From Flagellimonas meridianipacifica (GTDB lineage: Bacteria; Bacteroidota; Bacteroidia; Flavobacteriales; Flavobacteriaceae), in the NCBI RefSeq assembly GCF_003001695.1, contig NZ_PVYX01000002.1, positions 1,364,001 to 1,428,000 of the forward strand: DNA of 64,000 nucleotides, given 5' to 3'. Numbering within the stretch: position 1 is the stretch's first letter; each line of letters opens with the position of its first letter. Of this stretch, positions 64,000-64,000 are shown piece after piece. The notes below the pieces were generated by a model. It saw only the letters and a list, made by a program, of their open reading frames with translations, was not told the DNA's origin and did no database searches. The translations under genes were made by a program, and so were the position numbers.

Positions 64000-64000
64000 T

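Overview
The window is a chromosomal segment of a Bacteroidota bacterium, almost certainly a marine member of the Flavobacteriaceae. The reasons are the AT-rich DNA, a SusC/SusD pair with FecI/FecR-type regulators, a second TonB-dependent receptor with a carboxypeptidase-like N-terminal domain, LytTR/LytS signalling, membrane-embedded AraC regulators, DUF2911/DUF1801/DUF2490 proteins, the long NagB-deacetylase fusion, secretory leaders ending in AQ, few Shine-Dalgarno sites, and a flavobacterial-type dispersed palindrome at about 48.24 kb. No tRNA, rRNA, CRISPR array or intact insertion sequence was seen. Genus and species cannot be read from the sequence alone.

Layout. 0-10 kb: the end of an AraC regulator, a CrtI/retinol-saturase-like flavoprotein followed by a decayed ferredoxin-reductase tail, a membrane DJ-1/PfpI protein, two membrane AraC-type regulators, two alpha/beta hydrolases, an NTF2-like protein and a soluble AraC regulator. 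10-19.3 kb: a DinB protein, an S41 peptidase broken by a stop codon just after its signal peptide, a LytS/LytTR two-component pair with an ankyrin protein, and DUF2306, DUF1801 and DUF2911-TPR proteins. 19.5-38.2 kb: a large catabolic locus with an RpiR regulator, a sodium-dependent (NSS) transporter, an amine/amino-acid oxidase, an NTF2-like protein, an ECF sigma/FecR pair, SusC/SusD, a secreted PIG-L deacetylase, a sugar MFS porter, a ROK kinase, a YetA/PcRGLX-like putative exo-lyase and a glucosamine-6-phosphate deaminase fused to a PIG-L deacetylase. Together these suggest uptake and breakdown of an N-acetyl-hexosamine-containing glycan, with ammonia release and fructose-6-phosphate as the end product. 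38.4-45.1 kb: a Tat-leader SDR, a small protein, an aldo/keto reductase, an AraC regulator, an ABM monooxygenase, a D-threonine-aldolase-like enzyme overlapping a serine beta-lactamase-like lipoprotein, and a divergent MarR regulator with two matching operator palindromes between them.

45.5-57.1 kb is the most unusual part. It holds an ECF sigma factor, a single-pass membrane TPR protein (anti-sigma-like), a lipoprotein subtilase with a 21-Asp linker and a TPR-CHAT (caspase-like) protease predicted to face the periplasm. These are followed by a tight operon of a DUF2490 outer-membrane protein, a DUF1611/MobB-like P-loop protein, a small membrane protein, an HTTM (gamma-carboxylase-like) protein fused to a DCC thiol-redox domain, and an ABC exporter. 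I propose this as a candidate envelope proteolytic signalling and export system. Its function is unknown.

57.8-64 kb: a secreted metallophosphoesterase with a CBM9-like tail, divergent from an Oar-like TonB receptor preceded by a perfect 10-3-10 inverted repeat, and the C-terminal end of a Crp/Fnr regulator running off the right edge. Several intergenic regions hold decayed coding fragments.
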